The notes beneath the pieces are model-generated. The model saw only the letters and a program-made list of their open reading frames with translations, ran no database searches and was not told the DNA's origin. A DNA stretch of 64,000 bases from Neoconidiobolus thromboides FSU 785 (taxonomy: Eukaryota > Entomophthoromycota > Entomophthoromycetes > Entomophthorales > Neoconidiobolaceae). The translations under genes were made by a program, and so were the position numbers. Where the stretch lies: assembly GCA_025603075.1 (NCBI GenBank), contig MU626347.1, positions 1 through 64,000 of the forward strand, given 5' to 3'. This document shows, one piece after another, positions 44,715 through 58,303 of this stretch; position 1 is the first letter of the stretch, and each line of letters starts with the position of its first letter.

Positions 44715-45130
44715 TTAAATTTCAAGGTTACGTTCATGGCTTGCAGTTCCAGGGCCAATTAGTTCTCCTTCTTCAAGGATACGACGAACAGCATCATCTT
44801 CATTATTTCTTTCCAACACATTACTATTACTTTGATTAAAACCTGTTGTCAAATAAAGCAGATAACTATATTACCTTATTGTTTGTTTGGAAGCAGTGGA
44901 AGCAAGGCCAGTATGGCTACCGGTATCTGTATCAAAAATTTGGAAAGCTAATAAAAGAGATTAATAAAAGATAACATTTTACACAAAAGAAACTTACAAT
45001 CAACAACCTCAACCAATGGGATAGATTTGTCTGACTTCCATTTCTTATAGATTTGAGGATCAGCAATAAATACGAATAAATCTTTATCGTGTTCAGATTT
45101 AAATACAACTTTATGAGCGCTATTGGACAT
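44715..45130 (-). CDS. RTC3: Rtc3-like SBDS-domain protein
   Basis: A 106-residue protein in three exons (44998-45130, 44875-44947, 44715-44829). It matches the small fungal family of Rtc3/YHR087W (111 residues), which consists of an N-terminal SBDS-type domain alone and is linked to RNA metabolism. The pattern is clear: KVVFKSEHDKDLFVFIADPQ, then WKSDKSIPLVEVVDSFQIF, TGLASTASKQTI, and a last helix AVRRILEEGEL with a flexible tail. The second intron ends in AAAG rather than the first downstream CAG. Only that choice keeps the frame and removes a stop. The family is known mainly from fungi, which supports the fungal placement. Confidence 0.82.
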
Positions 45131-45179
45131 TTTATTCTTATTTTTATTTTATAATTTAATTTAGTTGCTTTTCATTCTC

Positions 45180-45186
45180 TTTTATA
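45180..45186 (-). promoter_or_regulatory. TATA box of the RTC3-like gene
   Basis: TATAAAA on the minus strand, 50-56 bp upstream of the ATG at 45130. Confidence 0.5.
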
Positions 45187-45739
45187 CCTTTAGATCATGA
45201 CGTAGTATTTTTTTTTACAATTGGTAAAGAGATGATGTCACAATTTGTTAATAAAAGCATTAACTAACTCCGTGAGTTTTATTTCCTTTTGAAGTCAAGG
45301 CCATATAATTTCAAATTTTTCAATTTTGATTTGATTAATGATAAATTTATCAATTATTTCATAATTATCTCTATTCTAATGATATTATTCGATTTGTCAA
45401 TGTAAACCTAAAAGACATCAATTTACTACGTTTTTTAGAAAATGTTGAATCATTTAAAAAACTATTTAGTACTACATAGTAAAAAGCATAATTTATAAAT
45501 AGATTCTTTTTTAATTTAATAAATGTAATCTACTACCTGGTGTTACTATGATAACCTTTTTATTTATTACTTTAATTTTCAAAATAAATTACTATTTAAG
45601 TTTTAATTACGTTTTAAAAAATAATTATTTATTTATTTTTAATTTAATAAATACTATTGTTTCAATAAAATGATACGGTTTTCAATTTCCTTTAAAAAAT
45701 TAATGAAAATAAAAAATTGAAGTTGTATTAAAAAATCCA

Positions 45740-45845
45740 TATGGGGATGTATTTTTGTATTTAAGAATTTTACTAACAATTTTTCCGTTCAGATAATACT
45801 TAAAAGATGGAAAAAGTAATGAAGCCAAAAAAGACATCCTCATAT
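45740..45845 (+). mobile_element. MITE-like foldback element, copy 12
   Basis: Begins TATGGGGATGTATTTTTG and ends AAAAAGACATCCTCATAT. Plus orientation. It lies in the divergent promoter region between the RTC3-like gene and the CPSF100 gene, about 190 bp upstream of the latter. Confidence 0.9.
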
Positions 45846-46030
45846 TTTAAATTTGTCATGTTGACTATAATAATTTCACTTTAAAATATCTTACAAAATT
45901 ATTTTGAAATATAATTTTATTTTTATTTTAAACTTACTATTGTATTCTTTTTGTTCTATCTGTTATTTTTTTGAATTTTTTTTTCTAAACTTTCATTTTT
46001 AATTAATTTTAATCGAATTTTGATTTTATA

Positions 46031-47219
46031 ATGAGTAGTGTAATTAAATTTATACCCATATTAGATGATGAAGTTAGTGGAGCAGTATGCTATTTATTAC
46101 AATTAGATGAAATCAATATATTATTAGATTGTGGTGCTGTTACTGAATGGACTGAGGAAATATTTCAAAGGATTGAAAGGTAAACAAAAAACAATGGTAT
46201 AAATCTATTTAGCTTAACTATTTATCTCTTTTAGTTATTGTACTACAATAGATTTATTATTATTAAGCCATTCGGATATGTTACATATGGGAGCATTTAT
46301 CGATGTATATTTACGCTATAAAGAAAATATCAAAATCTATTCCACTATACCAATACAAAATCTGGGCAAAGTATCTATATTGGATTATAAAAATCAAAAG
46401 TTTAGTCAAAAGAGTAATTTAGAACAGATCAATTTTACAAAAGAACAATTCCCTTTCTGGTCTAATAAAATTATATTTGAAGCTACAGAAGCTATCAATA
46501 CTTTAAGATATTCCCAACCTACTAGACTTAGTGGTAATTTACTTTACTTTTTATTTTTATTAAGTTATTTAATATAGAATATTTAAGGTAAATGTAGTGG
46601 AGTTAGTATTACTGCTTATGGAGCAGGTCACTCAATTGGCGGTGCTGTTTGGCAAATAACTAATGCAACGGATGTTATTGTATATGCTCCTGATTTCAAT
46701 CATCGTAAAGAAAGGTAATAAATAATAATAATAATAATAGTAATAATAATAATATATAAAATAGACATTTAAATGGTACTGTTTTATTAACTAATGGCGC
46801 TATTTTGGATTCATTATATCGACCATCTTTATTTATTTCTGGTGCAAATTCAAGTCATCCTATTTTATCTTCTCGTAAAAATATCGAACAACAACTATTA
46901 AGTAAGATTAATTATATATAATATGATACAATATTAATGTAATTTATAATTATTATTATGAATTTAATTAGCTAATATAAGGGATATTTTAAATAAAAAA
47001 GGAACAGTATTAATACCAACGGATAGTTCAAGTAGAGTGTTAGAATTAATTTATTTATTGGAACAATTGTTTATTGAAAACGATTTACATTCACCAATTA
47101 TATTCTTAAATTCATGTGCATCAACTACATTAAAATATGCCATGTCTATTTTAGAATGGATGGGTGGTAATATTGTTGAACAATTTGGTATTACAAGAGA
47201 AAATCCATTTGATTTTAGG

Positions 47220-47262
<43 letters not shown>

Positions 47263-48433
47263 AATAAATATTATATAGAAAAAGTAATACAATTAAAATA
47301 GTACATAAAATAGAAGAAGCAAATACATTTAATGAACCTAAAGTAATATTAGCTTCATTAGATTTTTTCAATGAATTATTTAATCAATTAGCAAATGACC
47401 CAATCAATTCTATTATTATTACAGATCATGCATTACCTAATTCATTAGTTAAAGAATTACATCAACTTATTAAAAATAAAGGTCAACAAATTACTTCCGA
47501 TGTAGTTATTTATCAAAATGTTAATGAGTTTTTAGATATCAAAGTAAGAATTTATAATAATACAACTATATAATTATATAAGTAATAATTTTGATTTCTA
47601 TTAGATAAATAAAAAAGTGTTACTAGAGGGTAGTGAATTAGCAATATTTCGACAATTTAAAGAACAAAGAATACAAAAAGAAGCAGAAGCAGCAGCAATT
47701 TTATCAAGAAATAAACATTTAATGGAAAAAGATGATAGCGATGATGATTCAGATAATGATGATTTAGAACTAGATTTAAAAGAATTATTATCAAGACAAT
47801 ATGATATTTATGTTAAAGAAAATTCAAAATTAATTCAAGGTTATTTCAAAAGTGGTAGTAATCATCGTATGTATCCATACATTGAAAAAAAAAGAAAATT
47901 TGATGATTATGGAGAAGAAATTATTAAAGAAAATTATTTAACTAAATTGGAACAATTAAATTTAAAAAAAGAAAAATATCAAAATAACAGTTTAATTGAA
48001 GAAAGTGAAAATGTTATTGAAGATATTAATAATATTAAATTTATTGTCAATCCTATTAAAATAATAACAACTCAAATTAGGTATAATATTAAATGTCAAT
48101 TAAATTATATTGCTATTGAAGGAAAATCAGATACAAAATCAGTAAGAAATATATTAAAAATTATGAATCCTAGAAAATTAGTAAGTATTATCATCAATTA
48201 TATATTAATTATGTATTGACTACTGTTATGTTATTTTTAGGTTTTAATTAATGGAAATAAGAACACTATTAATGAGTTAAAACAAACATTTATAAAAGAC
48301 AAAATGGATGCTAATGCTCAAGTATTTGCACCACATATTGGAGAATGTTTAATGTTAGGAAGTTCAAATAAAACATTAGATCTAAAATTAAGTGACGAGC
48401 TTATAAGAAGTATTAAATTCTACAAAGTAAGTT

Positions 48434-48468
<35 letters not shown>

Positions 48469-48860
48469 TTGTTTTTTATATAGTATCAAGATTTTGAAGT
48501 TGGAAAAATCCAAGGGATTATTCAAGTATTAAAGAATGAAACTTCATCAAATTTATTATTAAATAAGAATGAAGATGCAATTAGTACAAAACCTATAATG
48601 ATTGGAGATATTAAATTTACTGAATTAAGAACTGTATTTCATTCCAATGGCTTTATTACCGAATTTTTAAATGATGGCTCATTAAAAGTCAATCAAAATT
48701 TAATTATTAAAAAGGTAATATAGAATGACAATAATATATTTATATTTATATTTATATTTTATATTAGGATTCCAATGGTAATATTCGTTTAGATGGTAAA
48801 CTTTGTAAAGATTATTATTTAGTACGTTCTATTCTTTATAATGCTTTAGCTGTACTTTAA
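46031..48860 (+). CDS. CFT2: Cleavage and polyadenylation factor subunit CPSF100/Cft2
   Basis: A 769-residue protein in ten exons: 46031-46179, 46235-46533, 46588-46714, 46765-46901, 46972-47218, 47279-47543, 47605-48180, 48241-48426, 48484-48714 and 48768-48860. It is the non-catalytic metallo-beta-lactamase partner of CPSF73 in mRNA 3'-end processing. The lactamase fold is shown by [15 protein letters not shown] (61-71), [12 protein letters not shown] and [12 protein letters not shown]. The zinc ligands HxHxDH of the active nuclease are absent, as in all CPSF100 proteins. The beta-CASP region follows ([20 protein letters not shown], then [13 protein letters not shown]). An acidic insertion ([14 protein letters not shown]) precedes the C-terminal domain. 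Length agrees with human CPSF100 (782). Several introns carry AAT microsatellites. Confidence 0.93.
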
Positions 48861-48996
48861 TAAAATTTAATAAAATTGTTCTTACTAAATTTAGTAAATA
48901 ATAACATTATTCATTAATTAATTCAAAGACATTGTTTAATATAAATAATTAGAATAATGACTTATTTTTAATTGTTTTATTTTTATTTTATTTGAT

Positions 48997-49966
48997 ATGA
49001 AATATACAACCTTGTTATTTATTTTATCTACTTTAATTAATAACATATACGCTATAAATATTAATTTTCATTTTGGTAAATTTTATTTTAATATTAGTTC
49101 AATATAAATAATATCATTAATAAGGCATACGAAACAATCCCATTTCTTGGATAGAAATAGTAATTGGTATTTGCTTTATTGTATTTGGTATATTATTGTT
49201 ACTGTTCTCTTTTAAATTATTGAGATTTATCTATGGGTTTAGTGGTTCTTTATTAGGAGGTAAATAAGTTTTATTTTTCATAGCAATAATATATATGTTA
49301 ATAAAATATTTAGTATTATTAGTATGGTCCATAGCTAACGCATGTCAATCTTATTCTAAATGGACAAAAACATCAACTTACGTTATTATTTCGTTTTTAA
49401 TCTTATTTTCAATTCTATTCATAATATTAGCAACAAAATTTATTCGAGTTGGCGCTTCCTTCTTAAGTTTTAACTTAGGTTTATTTATAAGTATGATAAT
49501 CTTCCAATATATCAAAATAACATCTATTATACGAGTATGCAGTACAATTGGAATAGGACTATTGTTTTCAATAATACAATTTATATTTTATAATAGATTA
49601 CCAAAGTTGCCAATTTTTACTAGTAGCTTTTTAGGTAGCTTATTTATATCTAGTGGTTTAGATTGTATTGCAAGACAAAAGTTTTCAACTTATTTAAATT
49701 ATTTAAAAGATATTACTTACAATTCAAATAATAATGAGATTATTAAACCTACTTTTGAAACTAGTTTGTTATTTATACTCATCCCCTCGATTGCTATTGC
49801 CGGTTATTATATTCAATTTAAGTACATAAATACTCAACAAGAACCTTTAACTATGGTTCCTAATCCTTATATAACATCGAATCCTCAAGAAGAAGAAGAC
49901 CCTTTAATACAGTCCAATTTAAGTAATCGAACAGAATTAAATCAAACTCAAATAACTCAAGCTTAA
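48997..49966 (+). CDS. Multi-pass membrane protein, DUF4203/TM198-like
   Basis: A 285-residue protein in three exons (48997-49075, 49125-49259, 49323-49966). A signal peptide (MKYTTLLFILSTLINNIYA) is followed by about seven membrane segments. The first two (IEIVIGICFIVFGILLLLFS, then LLRFIYGFSGSLLGG) have the small-residue rhythm of the DUF4203 (TM7S3/TM198-like) domain. The pattern recurs at GASFLSFNLGLFIS and SSFLGSLFISSGLD. The cytoplasmic C-terminus (~60 residues) is Pro/Gln/Asn-rich. The molecular function of the family in fungi is unknown. Only 137 bp separate it from CPSF100 upstream. Confidence 0.65.
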
Positions 49967-50022
49967 TAATAAAATGAATAAATTATTAATAGATTATATC
50001 TTATTTGTTTATTTAAATATAT

Positions 50023-51374
<1,352 letters not shown>

Positions 51375-51420
51375 ATTGTTGTTTTAATATTATTTTAATT
51401 TTTCAACATATTTTTGGTTC

Positions 51421-51428
51421 TTTTTATA
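51421..51428 (-). promoter_or_regulatory. TATA box of the old yellow enzyme gene
   Basis: TATAAAAA on the minus strand, 47-54 bp upstream of the ATG at 51374. Confidence 0.5.
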
Positions 51429-51667
51429 CGTTTTTAAAAGCAAAATATTAACTATACAGATATTGTTTTTCGCATTATATTTTTGAATATTTTAGATAAC
51501 ATAATATTTGTTAAATGTCTTTAATTTTAATTGAAATATTTTTCTAAATTTAATTGTACGCTTTCCAAATTTGGGTCTATTTTTATTTAAAAAAATAAAA
51601 ATAAATATTGATAATTAACAATAACCAATCATCACAGTTTAGCATAAAGATTTATTATATCCATTTT

Positions 51668-51767
51668 TATGTATTAGTAATGGTATTCAATCGTTTGCGT
51701 TAGTTTCGTTTATGTATTAGTAATTATAATAGATATTTTAATATAGTTATTTATATGTATTAGTAAT
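51668..51767. repeat. Three direct copies of a 14-mer at exact 43 bp spacing
   Basis: TATGTATTAGTAAT occurs at 51668-51681, 51711-51724 and 51754-51767. The 29 bp between copies are unrelated, so this is not a simple tandem repeat. It lies 294-393 bp upstream of the old yellow enzyme start and could be a set of regulator sites. The rest of 51375-52386 shows no gene. Confidence 0.55.
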
Positions 51768-52386
51768 ATTAATGAGTGATTTAGCAAAAAATTTAAATTC
51801 AAAATGAGTCTTATGGTGCTTGTTTAATAAAGAGTGATAAAAAGAGAGTTAGTGAAATGAATTGGAATGAAGAAGAGTCCTTGAATCGAGACAGGATACC
51901 AGATGAGATAGAGAGAATGGCATTTAAGAAGAAAAGAAAAAAAGTATTATTAAGAGGGACAACAAGAGGCTGTTTGAGATAAAATATGATTATTTTTATA
52001 TATAAAAATTTAAAGGTCTGGTTAACTTTAAAATAACAAATTGTGGATCTAGTTTTTTATAGATGGTTCCAGAATTAAGAAAAAATAAACTACTGTAGAA
52101 TACCCTTTCACAACTTCTAATATCTGTAATAAATAAAACTAAAGGGGAGTAGGGATTAGGTCTAAACAAATCTTATTATTAATAATAACTAATACTATAC
52201 AAGACAACAAAAGCAATAATATTAAATTTTAGTTTACTTCTATCACTATTGTTAGTACGATATTTGCTTTTCTATACATGCTAATTGATATACTACTTGA
52301 GTATAATAACTGATTATTTAGACTTTATTAATTTTAAGTAGTAATAATGATAAGCAATAAAAACCATTATAATAAAAATAAAAGAT

Positions 52387-54366
52387 TTAATTAATAAGTT
52401 TTTCAGAATTATTCACTTTCTCCCATTCTCTCTTTTTTAAAAGAAACTTTTGAACCTTTCCGGTGCTATAAAGAATAAACATAAATAAATCAAAAAAATC
52501 AAAAAAAGCAAAAATTACCCAGTCTTAGGCAACTCCTTTAAAAATTCGACCTTAGTAGGACATTTAAATTTTCCAAGTCTATCATGAGAATATTTAATAA
52601 TCTGATTAGCTAATTCATCGGTTGGTTCATGGTTTTGTTTAAGTACAATAAATGCTTTAGGTGTTTCTCCCCATTTTTCATGAGGTGAAGCAACAATCGC
52701 AATTTCCAAAATAGCTGGATGATGGGCCATCGCTTTTTCTACTTCAATTGAAGATATGTTTTCTCCTCCACTAATTATTATATCTTTACTGCGATCTTTT
52801 AAATTAATATAACCATCCGCTTCAACAACTGCTATATCACCAGTATGGAACCATCCCCCTTTAAACGCTTTATTTGTTGCTTCAATATCATTATAGTATC
52901 CCTATCAATTCAAAATTAAATCATTAACATACAAAGTTGTATCTATTTTTTACCTTCATAACCATATTACCACGGAAGACTACCTCTCCAATAGTTATTC
53001 CATCTTTAGGCACATCTTTCATATTTTCATCAACAACCCTAACTGGGTCAGCTAAAACATAAGAAAAACCTTGCCTTGCTAACAATCTATTCCTTTCACT
53101 TGGTGGTAATTGATTCCAATATTCTTGATTATAACCAATAGTACATGGTCTAATTTAATAATAAAATATAAAATTATAAAAGTAAAAGTAAATAAGATTA
53201 ATTACCCATAAGTTTCAGAAAGTCCATACGAATGTAAGAAACTTAAATTCAATTTGTTCATACCTTCAGCTAACGCTGGTGTAGGGGGTGAGCCTGCTAC
53301 CATAGCTACAACTTGTTTTTCTAATCTTTTAGCTTTATTATGATGTATCAAAGAAATTTGTACGGTTGGAGCAGCACAATAATGAGTAACATTATGGTGT
53401 AAAAATAAGTCCCAAATATGACCAGCGTCTACTTTTTTGATGAGTAAACTTGAGCCTAAAATATTAATTATAAAAATCGACAATATTAATAATCAATTGT
53501 ATTACCTGATACTGCTGCTACAGACCAAGGGAAACACCAACCATTACAGTGGAATAAAGGTAAAGTCCATAAATACTTACTATTTTTATTAATACCCATT
53601 TCCAAGGTATTATTTAAACAAGCCAATGTAACAGAGCGATAAGTTAACATAACCCCTTTAGGTCTCCCAGTGGTGCCCGAAGTATAACAAATAGCAATAG
53701 TATCATTTTCTTCATTTGATTCAAATTGGTTCCATTTTAATATGCTTTTATCATTGTCATTTATCATTTTGATTTCTTTTTCAATACTTAATTCATTGTC
53801 GGTACCATTGATTTCTCCACTTTTAATGCAGGTTAATTCATGTTTAAAATCTTTAATTAAACTTTCATATTCTTCTTCATAAATCAAAAGCCTAGCACCA
53901 CAATGTTTAACAATGTAATCAACTTCATTAGCATTTAACCTTGTATTAATAGCTACAATTACAGCATTTAAAGCAGGTATTGAAAAATGAGCATCGTATA
54001 AAATAGGGATATTACGACATAATAAGGCTACTTTATCTCCTTTATTGATTTGATATTTATTTTTTAATAAAGTAGCAAACTTTAATACTCTCTTTTCCAT
54101 TTCTAAATAATTATAAGTAATATTCTCATACTCGACTGCTAATGAAGTGGGATTGATTCTAGCACTCCTTTCCAAAAACGGGATTGGGCTTAATGGAGTA
54201 TAGTTTACAGGCCTATCTTTATGTTTAAAAGAAACTAGTTGTAAAGATTGAATAAGTATTATAATTTATGATAAAGATTAATTTATTTTGATATGTTACC
54301 TTCTACTTTATTACTTAATGTTTCTTGTAGTTGTTTTAACCGACGTACAGCTATTTCTTTTGTCAT
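52387..54366 (-). CDS. AMP-forming acyl-CoA synthetase
   Basis: A 567-residue member of the ANL (acyl-CoA synthetase) family in six exons (54300-54366, 53506-54234, 53206-53455, 52954-53149, 52519-52901, 52387-52465). It activates a carboxylic acid with ATP and joins it to CoA. Motifs: the P-loop YTSGTTGRPKGVML, LFHCNGWCFPW, SYGLSETYGP, GWFHTGDIAVV, DRSKDIIISGGENISS, and the C-terminal catalytic Lys in TGKVQKFLLK. The start of the fold (NYTPLSPIPFLERSA) resembles plant-type AAE and bacterial medium-chain/aryl ligases rather than acetyl-CoA synthetase. The exact acid is unknown. There is no peroxisomal SKL-type end. The first exon is only 67 bp and was placed by its in-frame join. Confidence 0.9.
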
Positions 54367-55138
54367 TTCAAAATTTGTTTAAAAATTCAAAGTCAATTAA
54401 TTTTGATTTTTTATCTTTTATATTATCTTCTATCATAGATGGAGTTAGATTCATTGAAATCCAATCATATTAGAGTTTTGTTTCATAAGAAGCATAATAA
54501 TGCTAGGTTATATAATTATAGTAAAATACAAGTCAAATAAGGTAGTTTATTCTATTTTTTAAGAAGCAATAAATAATATTTTAAAATGAGTGATATTTCT
54601 AATAGGCTAATAATTAATCGATTGTTTATATTTGGGAATTTTAATTATTTTAATTATTAAGAAATATTTTATTAATAATTTAATGTTAGCCTATTCTATT
54701 ATTTAAATACTTTATTATACTTTTTAATTAACATATTATATAGATTAGAAATGCTGTAAATAATTTCAAACTAAATGAAAATTTATTTGAAAATGGATTA
54801 GCATAATAATAATACCTTTACAATAATCAACTTTATAGATTTATAATAAAATTTTATAACATCCATAATATTATCTGTTTCATCCTGTTAAATTCAAATT
54901 TTATATTCATTTAATAAATTAGGCAAAATAAATTTCATGTTTGTAAATTCATATTGAGTGGTATTTTTGTACGTTTTTTAATTCTTGAATCCTTTAATAT
55001 CTAAAACATAACAAGTTATTTATCGATTTGATTAATAAATAGATAAAAAAAATAGAATACTTTATTCAATATTTAATATTATTTCAACTTTCTGTTATTT
55101 TACAAAAGCATTATTTAAATGTAGCATGTCAAAAACAG

Positions 55139-55243
55139 TATAGGGATGTGTTTTTGTGTTTAAGAATTTTAGTAGCAAATTTTCCGCTTAAACATGCTTA
55201 AAAAATGGAAAAAGTAATAAAGTTAAAAAAACACTATCATATA
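55139..55243 (+). mobile_element. MITE-like foldback element, copy 13
   Basis: Begins TATAGGGATGTGTTTTTG and ends AAAAAACACTATCATATA, a diverged right end. Plus orientation. Confidence 0.82.
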
Positions 55244-55443
55244 CTAAATCCAACATGTTATAACTTACAAAGTCATAGAAAATAAAAATATCAAATAAAT
55301 CTTTTTTATAATTAAGAATAATATAATTAAGGATTCAATTCTAATGAATAATCATGGGAGCTTCTCAATATCATTTGTCTTTAAAATAATTAGATTGAAT
55401 TTCGGTTTAATCTTGATGAGTTTAAAAAAGTTCATTCATCTAT

Positions 55444-55550
55444 ATATGGGGATATATTTTTTAGCTTTATCACTTTTTCCATTTTTAAGCGCTATTTAAG
55501 TGGAAAGATTGTTAGTGAAATTCTTAAACAAAAAAAATACATCCCCATAT
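55444..55550 (-). mobile_element. MITE-like foldback element, copy 14
   Basis: Begins TATATGGGGATATATTTTTT and ends AAAAAATACATCCCCATAT. Reverse orientation; well-preserved ends. Confidence 0.9.
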
Positions 55551-56071
55551 AATTAAAGTAACTTAATTTCTTATATGATATTTGAAATAATGTTGAGAGT
55601 TATTTTACTATTTAAGAGTGATCATATAAACTATTAATAAATAAATGGCTTTGTCACTTAAGATATTAAAGAATATAATATAAAATGTACTTTATAAGTA
55701 ATAATATTTAAATAAAAATAATATATACATCAATAAAACAAATAAACTATTGAGTTACTATAAGTTTAACAAAATTGATATTTTTTTCAGAGACTTTTAA
55801 ATGCCCAGATTTAAGTGTGTTTTATTTAGTTAACTTTAAGTATAAATAGAAAAAAACTGACTCTAATGGTTTGAGATTAAAATTTAGGTTCTGATGAATC
55901 TTTTTAAAAAATTTACTGAAATTAATTTTCGCTTTTAACTTAGATGATATCTTTACGAAGGGGCCAATGGTAATCTTCCCTATATTATTTTAATTTTTCC
56001 AAGTTTCCCTAAAGTTGACCTCAGGAATCTGATAATTTTTTTATATTAAATTAAAGAATATTTTAATATAG

Positions 56072-56166
56072 AAATAAAATAAAATAAAATAAAAATAAAA
56101 TAAAATAAAATAAAATAAAATAAAATAAAATAAAATAAAATAAAATAAAATAAAATAAAATAAAAA
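56072..56166. repeat. TAAAA pentanucleotide microsatellite
   Basis: About 18 units of TAAAA with one variant unit, just 3' of the NOP12-like gene. Length is likely to vary between strains. Confidence 0.9.
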
Positions 56167-56216
56167 AGTATATATAAAAAAAGTCTATAGTTTTATTTAA
56201 TCCTTATTAAAAATTA

Positions 56217-57606
56217 TTATTTCTTTTGTGTCTTTTTCCAAGTTTTTGAACGATTTTTGGCATGATCATTTCTTTTACCTTTGACTCTCTTTGGTTTATT
56301 TAATTTTTTAGCTTTTTTATCTGTTCTTTCACCTTCAATAACAACAAATTTGTCTTCTTCTAATTCCCCTTTGGCTTTTCTTTTATTCTTTTGGACTTCT
56401 TTATCTTGTTTTTTAATTCTTGATATTCTTAATTTACGTCCTTCAATTTGAGTAGCATTTAATTTTATAGCTAATGGAACGGAAGTTGGATCCTAATTAA
56501 ATGAAATAAATATGAATTTTTATTAGTAAAATATAATAATATAGTAATAAAACAAAAATACTTCAAATAAAATATAAGCAAATCCCTTTCCTAAATTAGT
56601 TACTGGATCTCGAACTACTCTTACTGCTTCAACTTTACCACAGGAACTAAAATGTTCCCATAATGGTTCATCTTCAATTTCAAAATTAAGATTACCAACA
56701 AAAACTGTACGCTTTGGTGAAAATTCCTAATTGATTATTATAATGTTAACTATTGCTATCAAAAAACAATAATGATTCTTATTACTTTATTTTCCCCAGT
56801 TACATTATCTACACGTAAATGTTTATTTAAAAACATTGTACCATTTAAACTCAAACTTTTTTCAATCGATTCTATTTCTTTATAAATGATATAGGCATTC
56901 ATAAATGAACGCTTGGTATTTAACTTTTTACTAATAAATGCTGCTTTACGATTCATTTGTTTTTCTAGTGCCTATGTTTTAATAAAATTAATCAACTTTG
57001 AACATTGATTTATGATAATAAATAATAATACCAAAGAACGAAAACGATAGGATTCAATTTTACCAAATTGAGAAAATAATTCAATAAATTGTTTCTTTTC
57101 TTCTTTCTATATAATATGTACATTAAAATTTCATTTAAGCAAATAAAAGTTTAATTTACTTTAGTTAATAAATCTACAGATACATTACCGACAAATATGG
57201 TCCTTTTTTTAATTTCTTCATCATTTTTCCCAGGTTTTAAATTTTTTTTCACTTTTTTTGTTACTACTCCAAATTCCGCTTCACTATCGTCACTATCTAC
57301 TTCTTCTTCTTCTTCTTCTTCTTCTACTTGTTTATTCTCATCATTGACTTTTGATTTATTTTCTTCAGTAGTTGCTTTTTCGGTAACATTCTACAAAAAG
57401 TTAATTACAAATTTAAATTATTTTAATATTATTTTTATTTACTTCAGTAGCAACACTTTTAGACTAATAAAAAAGAATTAATTAAGTTTGGGGTTATAAA
57501 AATAATAGCTAGTAATTACTTTTTTAAATAGGTCATCTAATTCAGCATCAAAATTATCTTGTTTAACAAATAAATCAGCTAAAAAGCCTTTGGTATATTC
57601 TGACAT
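56217..57606 (-). CDS. NOP12: Nop12/RBM34-like nucleolar RNA-binding protein
   Basis: A 346-residue protein in seven exons (57520-57606, 57443-57463, 57160-57390, 57032-57106, 56786-56971, 56562-56726, 56217-56492). Nop12 is needed for 25S pre-rRNA processing; RBM34 is the animal counterpart. After an acidic N-terminus ([20 protein letters not shown]) come two RNA-recognition motifs. RRM1 begins [10 protein letters not shown] near residue 99 and is long, with [22 protein letters not shown]2 begins [10 protein letters not shown] near 205 and includes KGFAYILFE. The C-terminus is strongly basic ([20 protein letters not shown]), as expected of a nucleolar protein. Exon 2 is only 21 bp. The gene lies 214 bp upstream of the stop of valyl-tRNA synthetase's neighbour strand end, in the same direction. 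Confidence 0.85.
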
Positions 57607-57820
57607 TTTTATAAAATGGTTTTATAGAAAATAATAAAAATAAAAAATATAATAAAAATTCATTAGTTTTGATTGGATAATGTTATTTTCGATAATTTCA
57701 AAGTTTTATAATAAATTTAGTTTCTATACTTAAACAAAATAAAAGTGATAGAAAAATAATAAATAAAATAAATAAATTTCATTTTATAAAAAACATTTTA
57801 TTCTCTATATCTATTTTAAT

Positions 57821-58252
57821 TCAGTTTAATATCTTTTGAATTAATAGTAAATTAGCCTTAGCTTGTACTAACTCCGAATTCCATGTAAATAATCTCTCTT
57901 GATCTCTAATTTTAATCTTTTCGGGTACTCTTAATTCATAATCTTTTTTGCCAACTTTCTCTACTAACTCATCTTTCTTACTATTAATCATTTTGATTTT
58001 ATTTTCAATCTTTTTCATTTCATTATTTAACTTTACAATATCATAATATTTCTTTTCTTTTAAAATAGGAACGCTTAATATGACTTTATTATTTGATTTA
58101 AAATTAACTAAAATCGAATGATGGTTTAATATATTATTATTATTATCATTATTGTTATTCTTTTCTTTATATATTAATTGAATACTTTTCATATTACTCA
58201 TTTTCATTATAATTGGTTGATAATCTTGAAATATATTAATATATTGTTGTAG

Positions 58253-58303
<51 letters not shown>

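Larger units (their letters stand above)
54367..56216. other. Intergenic region with two opposed foldback elements and a TAAAA run
   Basis: About 1.85 kb with no recognisable gene. It contains element copies 13 and 14 in opposite orientations ~200 bp apart, and a pentanucleotide repeat at its right end. Confidence 0.6.
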
